This document shows positions 25,217 to 33,229 of a DNA stretch of 45,520 nucleotides, piece by piece (position 1 is the first letter of the stretch; each line of letters opens with the position of its first letter). The stretch is taken from positions 1-45,520 of the forward strand of contig JABXJX010000008.1 in assembly GCA_013375375.1 (NCBI GenBank). The letters run 5' to 3'. Made by a program: the position numbers and the translations under genes. This DNA comes from Desulfobacterales bacterium. GTDB lineage: Bacteria; Desulfobacterota; Desulfobacteria; Desulfobacterales; C00003060. Under the pieces are notes generated by a model that did not search any database, was not told where the DNA came from, and saw only the letters and a program-made list of their open reading frames with translations.

Positions 25217-25650
25217 GATTTAATAATCACAAAAACCTCGCAAACTACTCGATCAGGTACGCGATGTCATGCGTTTGAAACACTATGCTTTTTTTACCGA
25301 GCGCACTTATCCCTTATGTTGCATAAACAACCCGGCAAGAATGTGATAAAACCAAGGTGGTAAAGGGTTCCCTGAGTTTATCGACCGCTTGGGACAAACG
25401 CACACGTGGTCAATTCCAGAAACGTTATGATATTTGCCGAGTTGTTCACCCTTCGGGAAAGCCGATGATACCGCATCTGCTGCGTTGTCAAGGATTCGGC
25501 GTAAATTACTACAGCCTCACCCTTGACGCCTTGCATCTGCAGCATCCTAAACTTTTGCAACGTTAGGGTTATATAGGCTGGATCAAACGGTTCATCCTTT
25601 TTCACGACAAAAAACATCCCAAGGAGATGGGGAATCAGGTGAGAATAGGA
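25204..25650 (+). pseudogene. intI: Integron integrase remnant (intI), interrupted and truncated
   Basis: Two pieces of the N-terminal SAM-like domain of an integron tyrosine recombinase are visible. The first, after an ATG at 25204 and a one-base loss in an A5 run near 25231, reads KPRKLLDQVRDVMRLKHYAF then FTERTY. The second, after a 258-bp insertion, reads IGWIKRFILFHDKKHPKEMG. Removing the insertion and one copy of the TTAT duplication joins them exactly at TERTY-IGWIKRF, as in IntI proteins. All catalytic residues (RHRRY) are missing. Its direction is opposite to the cassettes. Confidence 0.85.
25311..25568. mobile_element. 258-bp MITE-like insertion in intI
   Basis: Its ends, CCCTTATGTTGCATAAAC and (complement) CCCTAACGTTGCAAAAGT, form an imperfect 18-bp terminal inverted repeat. 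It is flanked by TTAT on both sides (25307-25310 and 25569-25572), a 4-bp target duplication. Precise excision restores the integrase reading. The internal ORF (25357-25566) has no recognisable transposase motif. I could not assign it to an IS family; it may be a non-autonomous derivative. Confidence 0.75.
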
Positions 25651-25727
25651 AAAATTGATATTTCCTTGACATAATGCTTCATTTTTGCTTAAATTATGGA
25701 AACAACAATTCCAATACGGAAGCAAAT

Positions 25728-26882
25728 ATGGATACAAAGATTCGTTTTTTCCAGGATGCGAAGCAGAGCTTTTTTCTGTTTGGCCCGCGAGGAACAGGAA
25801 AGTTCACATGGGTTAAACAGCATCTGGGGAATGCACTTATTATAGACCTTTTGGCACCGGAGGTATACCGGCCTTACTCAGCTAAGCCGGAGAGGCTACG
25901 GGAAGTTGCCGAGGCGCAAACTTCCGGCAACTGTATTGTAATAGATGAAATTCAGAAATTGCCTCAGCTCCTGGATGTGGTACATCAATTAATGGAACAG
26001 CGTGCAGGATGGCGTTTTGTATTAACAGGCTCCAGCGCAAGAAAGCTAAAGCGGTCGGGAGTGGATTTACTTGCAGGACGTGCTGTGGTTAAAACGATGC
26101 ATCCGTTTATGGCTGCCGAGCTGGGTGATGAGTTTTCCCTGGAAGGGGCCCTTGCTTTAGGCATGGTTCCCTTGGTTCTGGATGCAGTAAGTCCCAAAGA
26201 GGCGATTGACGCTTATATTGCCCTTTATCTCAGGGAAGAGGTTCAGATGGAAGGGCTTGTCCGCAATATGGGTAATTTCAGCCGGTTTTTGGAATCCGTT
26301 AGCTTTTCGCACGGAGCCGTTCTTAACATTTCAGATGTTGCTCGGGATTGCCAGGTAGAGCGCAAAACCGTAGAAGGCTATGTTTCAGTCCTCGAAGATT
26401 TGCTTTTGGCCTTCCGCATACCCGTTTTTACGAAACGCGCCAAGCGGCACTTATCGTCACATCCCAAATTTTACTATTTTGATGCCGGGGTTTTCAGGTC
26501 TGTACGTCCTGCAGGGCCACTTGATGCGCCTCAGGAAATTGACGGAGCAGCTTTAGAGGGGCTTGTCGCTCAGCATCTTCGCGCATGGAATTCTTATAGG
26601 GGAGATGCATACAAACTTTATTTCTGGCGCACAAAATCAGGGAATGAGGTTGACTTTGTAGTTTACGGACAGGATACGTTTTTCGCTATAGAAGTTAAAA
26701 ACACGGCAAAGATACACTCTAAAATGCTCAACGGATTACTCGCTTTTAGAGAAGATTACCCTGAAGCACAAACCTGTCTGCTGTATCGGGGCAAAGAGCG
26801 CATAAAAATAAAAAACATATTATGCCTGCCATGCAAAGAATTCTTAATGAACCTGGTACCTCAAAACCCGATTCGGTTATAA
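25728..26882 (+). CDS. AAA-type ATPase with DUF4143 domain
   Basis: The protein is 384 aa from the ATG at 25728 (MDTKIRFF). The N-terminal ATPase contains a Walker A-like GPRGTGKFT, Walker B CIVIDEIQKLPQLL and sensor FVLTGSSARKLKRSG. The C-terminal DUF4143 region (about 190-380) includes YLREEVQMEG, FYYFDAGVFRSV, and a nuclease-like EVDFVVYGQDTFFAIEVKN. In this family Walker A is usually GKST or GKTT; here Phe follows the Lys, so ATP hydrolysis may be weakened. These ATPases are often found singly in accessory regions, sometimes linked to toxin-antitoxin functions, but their role is unclear. Confidence 0.87.
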   Translation: MDTKIRFFQDAKQSFFLFGPRGTGKFTWVKQHLGNALIIDLLAPEVYRPYSAKPERLREVAEAQTSGNCIVIDEIQKLPQLLDVVHQLMEQRAGWRFVLTGSSARKLKRSGVDLLAGRAVVKTMHPFMAAELGDEFSLEGALALGMVPLVLDAVSPKEAIDAYIALYLREEVQMEGLVRNMGNFSRFLESVSFSHGAVLNISDVARDCQVERKTVEGYVSVLEDLLLAFRIPVFTKRAKRHLSSHPKFYYFDAGVFRSVRPAGPLDAPQEIDGAALEGLVAQHLRAWNSYRGDAYKLYFWRTKSGNEVDFVVYGQDTFFAIEVKNTAKIHSKMLNGLLAFREDYPEAQTCLLYRGKERIKIKNILCLPCKEFLMNLVPQNPIRL

Positions 26883-26930
26883 TTCAAGAAAAGGAGGGAA
26901 GGCGAATAGACCCACCGCCCAGCCTTTTAC

Positions 26931-26952
26931 CTTGACACCTATAGGCAAATAC
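26931..26952 (+). repeat. Imperfect direct repeat flanking the integron island, right copy
   Basis: CTTGACACCTATAGGCAAAT and the next two bases match 22019-22040 at 19 of 22 positions in the same orientation. It could alternatively be the -35 region of an old promoter (TTGACA present, no good -10). Confidence 0.4.
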
Positions 26953-26982
26953 GTTAGCTCAATTGCAGATCGTGATAACATA

Positions 26983-27027
26983 GATTACAGGGATTCCGCA
27001 GATTAAATCAGCGGAATCCCTGTAATC
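26983..27027. repeat. 45-bp near-perfect palindrome upstream of lysS
   Basis: The 17-bp perfect arms GATTACAGGGATTCCGC and complement enclose an 11-nt centre (AGATTAAATCA) that is itself nearly palindromic. It ends 35 nt before the lysS start, in the leader. It could be a dispersed intergenic repeat or a hairpin affecting lysS expression; there is no T-run. Confidence 0.8.
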
Positions 27028-27062
27028 AGTCTAATCTGCATTTCAATAACGAAAGCAGCACT

Positions 27063-28541
27063 ATGGACGAAACAAGTGAAATAATCAGCCAGCGACGCGG
27101 CAAGGCAAAAGCGTTGACTGATCAGGATGTTGAGCTTTACCCCAACGACTTCAAGGTGTCGCACACGGTTGATGCCGTGAAAAAGTATATTCATCAGCGG
27201 ACGGATGCCGCGGATAGTACGGCCGTGTTTGCCATGGCGGGCCGCATAACGGGACTCAGGAGCTTTGGGAAGGCGACCTTCATTCACTTTAGAGATTATA
27301 CCGGACAACTTCAGGCCTACATAAAACGAGACGAAGTCGGCCAGGAGGCACATGTCTTATTCAAACAATTTGATATTGGCGATTTTATCGGCGTTAAAGG
27401 AAGTGTGTTTCAGACCAAAACGGGTGAGTGGACCCTCTTGGCCAAGGAGATTCGACTCCTTTGCAAGGCCACCAGGCCTCTCCCCGAGAAGTTCCACGGA
27501 TTGAGGGATCCGGAAAAACGCTACCGCCAAAGGTATCTTGATCTCATCATGAACTCGAATGTGCGGGATATCTTCATCAAGAGGACTCATATCATTCAAG
27601 CATTTAGGAATTTTTTATTGGAGAGAGATTTTTTAGAGGTGGATACACCAATGATGCAACCCATACCTGGTGGGGCCGAGGCAACCCCTTTTAAGACCTT
27701 CCACGATGCCCTCGGGATGGAGCTTTTTTTGCGGATTGCACCGGAGCTTTATCTGAAGCGGCTGGTGATAGGGGGATTTGAACGTGTTTTTGAAATTAAT
27801 CGCAGTTTTAGAAACGAGGGGATTTCAACCGAGCACAATCCAGAGTTCACTATGCTGGAGTTCTATCAAGCCTATGCAACTTACAAAGATCTCATGTCCA
27901 TGACCGAGGAGATGTTTGCATTCGTGACGCAGCAGGTTTTGGGAGAGACGCACTTTACGTATCAGGGAAACACGATTGATATGACCGGGCCATGGCGTCG
28001 ACTAACGCTCAAAGATGCTTTGAGCGAACTGGGCGGCATTGAACCTTCTATGTCGGATGATAGAAAACGTTTGCTTGATTTTGCCGAATCAAAAGGGATT
28101 GAGATTAGAAAGACAGGAAAGGTCAGCAAGATCCTGATGAAACTATTTGATGTATTGGTAGAGCCGAAGCTCATTGAGCCGACGTTTGTTGTAGACTATC
28201 CAGCGGAGATCTCGCCCCTTGCCAGGAGGAGCAGTTCAGATCCTGACATGACGGAGCGATTTGAGCTATTTATTGGAGGGCGGGAGATTGCCAACGGGTT
28301 TTCGGAATTGAATGATCCGGTCGACCAAAAAAGACGCTTCTTGGATCAAGTTGCGGACCGGGAGTCTGGTGATAAAGAAGCTCACTATATGGATGAAGAT
28401 TACGTGACAGCACTGGAATATGGCATGCCTCCTACGGCGGGCGAAGGGATTGGGCTTGACCGGTTTGTAATGCTGTTGACTAATGCGGCCTCTATTCGTG
28501 AGGTGATCCTCTTCCCGCAACTAAGAAATGTTGGTCATTAG
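27063..28541 (+). CDS. lysS: Lysyl-tRNA synthetase (class II)
   Basis: At 492 aa this is a normal length. An N-terminal OB-fold binds the anticodon (AMAGRITGLRSFGKATFIHF). The class II catalytic motifs follow: motif 1 in FLEVDTPMMQPIPGGAEATPF, motif 2 in FRNEGISTEHNPEFTMLEFY, and motif 3 in GEGIGLDRFVMLLT. It charges tRNA-Lys. It lies 77 nt upstream of lolC, a common deltaproteobacterial neighbourhood, and may be co-transcribed with it. Confidence 0.98.
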   Translation: MDETSEIISQRRGKAKALTDQDVELYPNDFKVSHTVDAVKKYIHQRTDAADSTAVFAMAGRITGLRSFGKATFIHFRDYTGQLQAYIKRDEVGQEAHVLFKQFDIGDFIGVKGSVFQTKTGEWTLLAKEIRLLCKATRPLPEKFHGLRDPEKRYRQRYLDLIMNSNVRDIFIKRTHIIQAFRNFLLERDFLEVDTPMMQPIPGGAEATPFKTFHDALGMELFLRIAPELYLKRLVIGGFERVFEINRSFRNEGISTEHNPEFTMLEFYQAYATYKDLMSMTEEMFAFVTQQVLGETHFTYQGNTIDMTGPWRRLTLKDALSELGGIEPSMSDDRKRLLDFAESKGIEIRKTGKVSKILMKLFDVLVEPKLIEPTFVVDYPAEISPLARRSSSDPDMTERFELFIGGREIANGFSELNDPVDQKRRFLDQVADRESGDKEAHYMDEDYVTALEYGMPPTAGEGIGLDRFVMLLTNAASIREVILFPQLRNVGH

Positions 28542-28570
28542 AGTTAGTAACCGATGCCGGATACCCGATT

Positions 28571-28611
28571 ACCAGTAACGAGCAACCAGTAACGAGTAAC
28601 GAGCAACGAGC
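28571..28611 (+). repeat. Iterated-word repeat (AACGAGC/T units) before lolC
   Basis: In the short lysS-lolC gap the words CCAGTAACGAGCAA and AACGAGTAACGAGC are iterated, giving about six AACGAG/CCAGTAACGAG units in 40 nt. It ends 7 nt before the lolC start and crowds its ribosome-binding site, which is not obvious. Confidence 0.7.
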
Positions 28612-28618
28612 ACAAATC

Positions 28619-29881
28619 ATGTCTTTTGAATTTTTTGTTGGCCTTCGATATCTTCGGGCCAAACGAAAACAGGCTTTTATTTCGGTTATCACGTTCATCT
28701 CCATGGCAGGGGTTATGCTTGGGGTAATGGCTATGATGGTCGTGCTGGCGGTGATGACCGGCTTCAGTACAGACATCAAATCCAAGATATTGGGAGCAAA
28801 TGCCCATATCAGGGTCATGAGCCTCAGTGGCAAGTTAGACCAACACAAAGAGGTCATCAAAAAGATTGAGACTATCGAGGGTGTAAAAGCTACAGCCCCT
28901 TTTATTTATAGCCAAGTCATGCTCCGTTGCGGACCTCATGTTTCCGGGGCTGTTTTGAGGGGGATTGATCCATCACGGGTCGGGCGTGTAGTGGATCTGG
29001 AAAAGAGTGTGAAGAAGACCGATTTGTGTGCTCTGGAAAGGGTAAGCAATCATAACACCTACACGAAAGAGGAAAGGAAGGTGCCACCCGGCATCATCCT
29101 GGGGAAGGAACTTTCCCGGCTGTTGACGGCATATCCGGGAGACGAAGTCTATGTCGTATCACCCTTTGGTGGTAGTCTGACACCTATTGGAGGTCGCATA
29201 CCTCATATGAAAAAGTTTAAAGTCGTGGGCCTTTTTGATTCAGGCATGTACGATTATGATACATCCTTTGCTTACGTTTCCATTGAGTCGGCGCAGCAGC
29301 TATTTAGGCTTGGGCAATCGGTTCATGGCATAGAGGTTAAGGTGAATGACATTTACAATGTCGATAAGATTTCAGGGTCAATTCGCGAGTGTCTGGGGAC
29401 CGCCTATTGGACACAGGACTGGATGCAAATGAACAAGAATTTTTTCTCAGCCCTAAAACTCGAAAAGACGGTGATGTTTATTATCTTGGTCTTGATTATT
29501 TTAGTAGCCGCTTTTAATATCATCAGCACCCTGATTATGATGGTCATGGAGAAGACAAAAGATATTGCCGTACTCAAATCTATGGGTGCCAGTAGCAAAA
29601 GTATCATGAAGATCTTTATCTTGGATGGTCTCGTTATAGGTATTATTGGTACCATCCTCGGAATCATGGGAGGAGGCATACTTTGTTTTTTGTTGAAGCG
29701 TTATGAATTTGTGAAACTTCCGAGCGATGTTTACTACATTTCTACGCTTCCCGTCAGGGTGCAGCTGGTCGACGTGGTCCTGATAACCCTGTCTGCCATA
29801 GCCATCAGCTTTTTGGCTACCCTCTATCCTTCCTATAAAGCATCCAGGTTGGACCCTGCCGCAGCCATCAGGTATGAATAG
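28619..29881 (+). CDS. lolC: Lipoprotein-releasing system permease (LolC/LolE family)
   Basis: This 420-aa inner-membrane protein has an N-terminal SLRYLRAK-like segment (FFVGLRYLRAKRKQAF), the first TM at about 20-45, a large periplasmic domain, and three C-terminal TMs (about 283-415) around MVMEKTKDIAVLKSMGAS, the FtsX/MacB-type coupling helix. It extracts lipoproteins bound for the outer membrane. As only one LolC/E gene is present, it probably acts as a homodimer (LolF-like). It overlaps lolD by 8 nt. Confidence 0.93.
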   Translation: MSFEFFVGLRYLRAKRKQAFISVITFISMAGVMLGVMAMMVVLAVMTGFSTDIKSKILGANAHIRVMSLSGKLDQHKEVIKKIETIEGVKATAPFIYSQVMLRCGPHVSGAVLRGIDPSRVGRVVDLEKSVKKTDLCALERVSNHNTYTKEERKVPPGIILGKELSRLLTAYPGDEVYVVSPFGGSLTPIGGRIPHMKKFKVVGLFDSGMYDYDTSFAYVSIESAQQLFRLGQSVHGIEVKVNDIYNVDKISGSIRECLGTAYWTQDWMQMNKNFFSALKLEKTVMFIILVLIILVAAFNIISTLIMMVMEKTKDIAVLKSMGASSKSIMKIFILDGLVIGIIGTILGIMGGGILCFLLKRYEFVKLPSDVYYISTLPVRVQLVDVVLITLSAIAISFLATLYPSYKASRLDPAAAIRYE

Positions 29882-30563
29882 CCAGCAGCCATTGATAAGA
29901 ATCGTAGATGTCCGGAAATCCTTTATTGCCAATGGCAACAGAGTGGATGTGTTGCGAGCTGTGGGCCTGGACGTTTACGAGGGTGAAATGGTCGCTATTG
30001 TGGGGGCTTCCGGTGTTGGTAAGTCAACTCTTCTCCATGTGCTGGGTACTTTAGAACGGCCGGACGATGGCGAAATCCTTTATCATGGAGAGAGCGTTTT
30101 CGCTTACGATGAGCAAAGGCTTGCCTCTTTTCGCAATCAGACTATCGGCTTCGTGTTTCAATTTCACCACCTGCTGCCGGAATTCAATGCCCTGGAAAAT
30201 ACCATGATGCCTGCCTTGATTAAAGGCATGCATGTTAAGGAGGCTTGTGAGCGGGCTGAAGCTATCCTGACCCGAGTGGGTCTAAAGGAACGCCTCAAAC
30301 ATCATGTTGGTGAACTGTCAGGGGGAGAGCAGCAAAGAGTAGCTGTGGCCAGATCCCTGGTATTGAAACCATTGATCCTATTGGCGGACGAACCGACTGG
30401 TAATCTGGATGCCAGGACCAGTGAGTCGATACACGATCTTTTGATTTCATTGAACCGTGATAATGGGATTACAATGGTGATAGTCACTCATAACATGAGG
30501 TTGGCTGAAAAGTTATCCCGCAGAGTGACATTAATAGACGGCAAAGTAGTGGCAATAGATTGA
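29874..30563 (+). CDS. lolD: Lipoprotein-releasing system ATP-binding protein
   Basis: This 229-aa ABC ATPase has Walker A GASGVGKST, Q-loop FQFHHLLPEFNALEN (the LLPEF motif is typical of LolD), signature LSGGEQQRVAVARSL, Walker B LILLADEPTGNLD, and a switch His in VTHNM. It powers lipoprotein release with the overlapping upstream permease gene. bamA starts 7 nt after its stop. Confidence 0.96.
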   Translation: MNSQQPLIRIVDVRKSFIANGNRVDVLRAVGLDVYEGEMVAIVGASGVGKSTLLHVLGTLERPDDGEILYHGESVFAYDEQRLASFRNQTIGFVFQFHHLLPEFNALENTMMPALIKGMHVKEACERAEAILTRVGLKERLKHHVGELSGGEQQRVAVARSLVLKPLILLADEPTGNLDARTSESIHDLLISLNRDNGITMVIVTHNMRLAEKLSRRVTLIDGKVVAID

Positions 30564-30570
30564 GGTGACT

Positions 30571-33210
30571 ATGTTCAAGCGGTCATTATTATTTGCGTTA
30601 ATACTTGTGCTTTGCGCAACTGGTGCAATAACTCAGGAGAAGGTTCGTGTCGTTATCCTTCCGTTCCAAGTTCACGCCCCCGAAAGGCTTGACTATTTAA
30701 GTGAGCAGATCCGGAATCTTGTTGGAAAACAACTGGAAGGAGAAGGAGTCGTGATTGTGGAACCCGACGAACCACTTGAAAGACTGTCCGGCGCCGCGAA
30801 AGGCGATCTAAACCGCTTGCGGGCATTGGGCCTCCGTGTGGGGGCTGATTTTGTGATATGGGGTGGTTTTACCAAGATTGGGAAACGCTTCAGCTTGGAT
30901 GTCAAGGTCATGTCATCATATGGGGATACTCGGCCGGAGCCCGTTTATGTGGAAGGGGCGGGCCTTGAAACCATGCTCGATTCCGTTCAAAGGCTGGCCG
31001 GAGAGCTTGGGATAAAGATATTCAAGCGAGAAAAGGTGGCAGGGGTCATCATTAAAGGGAATAAACGAATAGAATCCGAGGCGATCAAAAGAATAATAAA
31101 GACCAAGGAGGGAAATGTCTATCTGGCAAGACATCTGAAGGATGATCTAAAGTCAATTTATAAAATGGGGTATTTTGGTGATGTTCGCGTGGAGACTTCC
31201 ATCACCCCGGAAGGGAAGGTGGTTACTTTTCAAGTTAGTGAAAACGAAACCATTCGAAATATTAGAATCCAGGGTAATAAAAAGTTTGATGACGAAGAAA
31301 TAAAAGCTGTAATTTGTGCCAAGCCAAGTTCCATCTTGAATATAAATAATCTTCAAGGTGACCTGCGGCAGATCGAAAATCTTTACAAAGAAGAAGGGTA
31401 TCATAATGTTAAGGTGGCCTATAATACAAGGCCGGTGCCTGAGAATCGTGCTGATATTGATTTTATCGTTGAAGAGGGTGAAAAAGTATTCATCAAGATG
31501 ATTTCTTTTGAAGGGATCAAGGCCTATAAGAGTGAGACACTAAAGGACTTGATGAAGACCAAGGAGAAAGGTTTTTTTTCCTGGCTCACTTCGTCAGGGG
31601 ATTTGGATCGTGAAGTCCTGGACCAGGACATGTCTAAGATAACTGCATACTATCATAATCATGGTTATATTCAGACAAAAGTAGCCGAGCCAAAGCTGAC
31701 CTATGAAGGAAAGCGGATTTATATCAACATCAAAATCGACGAAGGTCCCCAATTCAAGGTCGGGAATGTAGACATTCAGGGGGATTTAATTCAGTCAAAA
31801 AGCGAACTGCTAAAAAAGATAAAGATTACCAGGGAAAAGGTTTACAACCGTGAAATTATACGAAAAGATGTTTTGACACTTCAGGACATATACTCAGATG
31901 CAGGCTATGCCTATGCAGATATTTCGCCACACATTGATCAGGACCCCAAAAAACTTAAGGCCGACATCACATATTTGGTCAACAAGAGATCTTTGGTCTA
32001 TTTTGAAAAGATCATTATTACAGGCAACACCAAGACCCGTGACAAGGTCATTCGGAGAGAGCTGAAGGTGTATGAGCAGGAACTGTTCAGCGGTAAGCGC
32101 TTAAAGCGTGGGGCACGTAATCTTTACCGTCTCGATTTCTTTGAAGATGTCAAGGTAAATACCAGCAAAGGGAGTGCCGACGACCAGATGATTCTCAAGG
32201 TTGATGTGACAGAAAAACCGACGGGCGCTTTTAGCTTCGGTGCTGGATACAGCTCCATGAATCGAATGTTTGCTGTAATTTCGATTTCACAGAAAAACCT
32301 GTTTGGGCGTGCCCAAATTCTGAATTTGCAGGCTCAATTAGGCAGAAGAGCCACCTCCTATACACTAAGCTTCACTGAACCCTGGCTTTTTGACATTCCA
32401 CTATCGGCAGGTTTTGACCTTTATAACAAGACTATGGACTATGATACCTATGACAAGAACAGCTTCGGAGGTACTCTTCGGTTTAGCTATCCGGTTTTTG
32501 ATTATACGCGGGCATATCTTTCCTATAACTATGACCGGGCGGAAATTGAAAATCTTACTGACAACGCGTCCACCTTTATCAAGGATATGGCCGAAACAAA
32601 TGTTGCTCACACCCTGACCGGTATTTTGCGCCGCGATTCAAGAGACCGCATTTTCAGTCCTACTGAAGGCTCGGACAACAGCATTACGGTCAAGCATGCG
32701 GGAACGCCTATGGGCGGAGATATCGGTTTTACAAAATATGTTGCGGACTCCGGGTGGTATATTCCTCTTTTCGGGGATACGGTTGGGTTACTGCATGGGC
32801 GTACCGGGTTTATACACGGTGATCCGGCTGGAACGTTGCCTACCTGGGAGCGTTTTTACTTGGGCGGCATGAACACTGTCCGGGGATACGGCTGGAGGGG
32901 TATCAGCCCCACGGACCCTGTGACCGGCGATAAGATAGGAGGCAATAAAATGGTGCAATTCAACGTAGAGCTTCTGCTTCCGATCATAAAAAAAGCGGGT
33001 CTAAGGGGGGTCCTTTTCTACGATATGGGCAACGCTTATGACAATGGAGAAAGCGTAAATCTTTCAACATCAGTGCTGCGGGAAAGTGCCGGCTTCGGTT
33101 TCCGATGGTATTCCCCCGTTGGGCCGATGCGTCTTGAATACGGATATATCCTGGATCCTGATCGGAGAGGTGATGGTGGTTGGGAGTTCACCATGGGGAT
33201 GGCGTTTTAG
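30571..33210 (+). CDS. bamA: Outer-membrane beta-barrel assembly factor BamA with extra N-terminal domain
   Basis: The protein is 879 aa from the ATG at 30571 (GAGG 5 nt upstream; GTG at 30565 is less likely). A signal peptide comes first, then about 130 residues resembling the TolB-N/CsgG-type domain (VRVVILPFQVHAPERLDYL, LGLRVGADFVIWGGFTKIG). Five POTRA domains follow from about residue 153 (for example GVIIKGNKRIESEAIKR, IRIQGNKKFDDEEIK). The C-terminal 16-strand barrel starts near 545, with the conserved VRGYGWRG loop and terminal Phe. It inserts outer-membrane proteins. It is about 80-130 residues longer than typical BamA. Confidence 0.95.
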   Translation: MFKRSLLFALILVLCATGAITQEKVRVVILPFQVHAPERLDYLSEQIRNLVGKQLEGEGVVIVEPDEPLERLSGAAKGDLNRLRALGLRVGADFVIWGGFTKIGKRFSLDVKVMSSYGDTRPEPVYVEGAGLETMLDSVQRLAGELGIKIFKREKVAGVIIKGNKRIESEAIKRIIKTKEGNVYLARHLKDDLKSIYKMGYFGDVRVETSITPEGKVVTFQVSENETIRNIRIQGNKKFDDEEIKAVICAKPSSILNINNLQGDLRQIENLYKEEGYHNVKVAYNTRPVPENRADIDFIVEEGEKVFIKMISFEGIKAYKSETLKDLMKTKEKGFFSWLTSSGDLDREVLDQDMSKITAYYHNHGYIQTKVAEPKLTYEGKRIYINIKIDEGPQFKVGNVDIQGDLIQSKSELLKKIKITREKVYNREIIRKDVLTLQDIYSDAGYAYADISPHIDQDPKKLKADITYLVNKRSLVYFEKIIITGNTKTRDKVIRRELKVYEQELFSGKRLKRGARNLYRLDFFEDVKVNTSKGSADDQMILKVDVTEKPTGAFSFGAGYSSMNRMFAVISISQKNLFGRAQILNLQAQLGRRATSYTLSFTEPWLFDIPLSAGFDLYNKTMDYDTYDKNSFGGTLRFSYPVFDYTRAYLSYNYDRAEIENLTDNASTFIKDMAETNVAHTLTGILRRDSRDRIFSPTEGSDNSITVKHAGTPMGGDIGFTKYVADSGWYIPLFGDTVGLLHGRTGFIHGDPAGTLPTWERFYLGGMNTVRGYGWRGISPTDPVTGDKIGGNKMVQFNVELLLPIIKKAGLRGVLFYDMGNAYDNGESVNLSTSVLRESAGFGFRWYSPVGPMRLEYGYILDPDRRGDGGWEFTMGMAF

Positions 33211-33229
33211 TCAAAAAAGGAGGTTGTTA

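Larger units (their letters stand above)
22244..25650 (-). mobile_element. Relict integron 2 (three cassettes, attI-like leader, intI pseudogene)
   Basis: Three leftward cassette genes are each closed by an attC-like site whose core contains the gene's own TAA stop (GCATAAC or CCCTAAC). They are read from an attI-like leader at 25110-25216. The integrase remnant is divergent on the + strand. This is the class-1-type geometry: intI and cassettes back to back with attI between. The integrase is destroyed by an insertion and a C-terminal loss, so the array is immobile unless an integrase acts in trans. Confidence 0.82.

Noticed and set aside
25357-25566. 69-aa ORF inside the intI insertion as a gene
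   Set aside because: It has no recognisable transposase or other motif, no ribosome-binding site and spans a 258-bp TIR-bounded insertion; treated as incidental.
25378-25737. 119-aa minus-strand ORF
   Set aside because: It overlaps the intI remnant, the insertion and the DUF4143 start, with no family resemblance; a shadow ORF.
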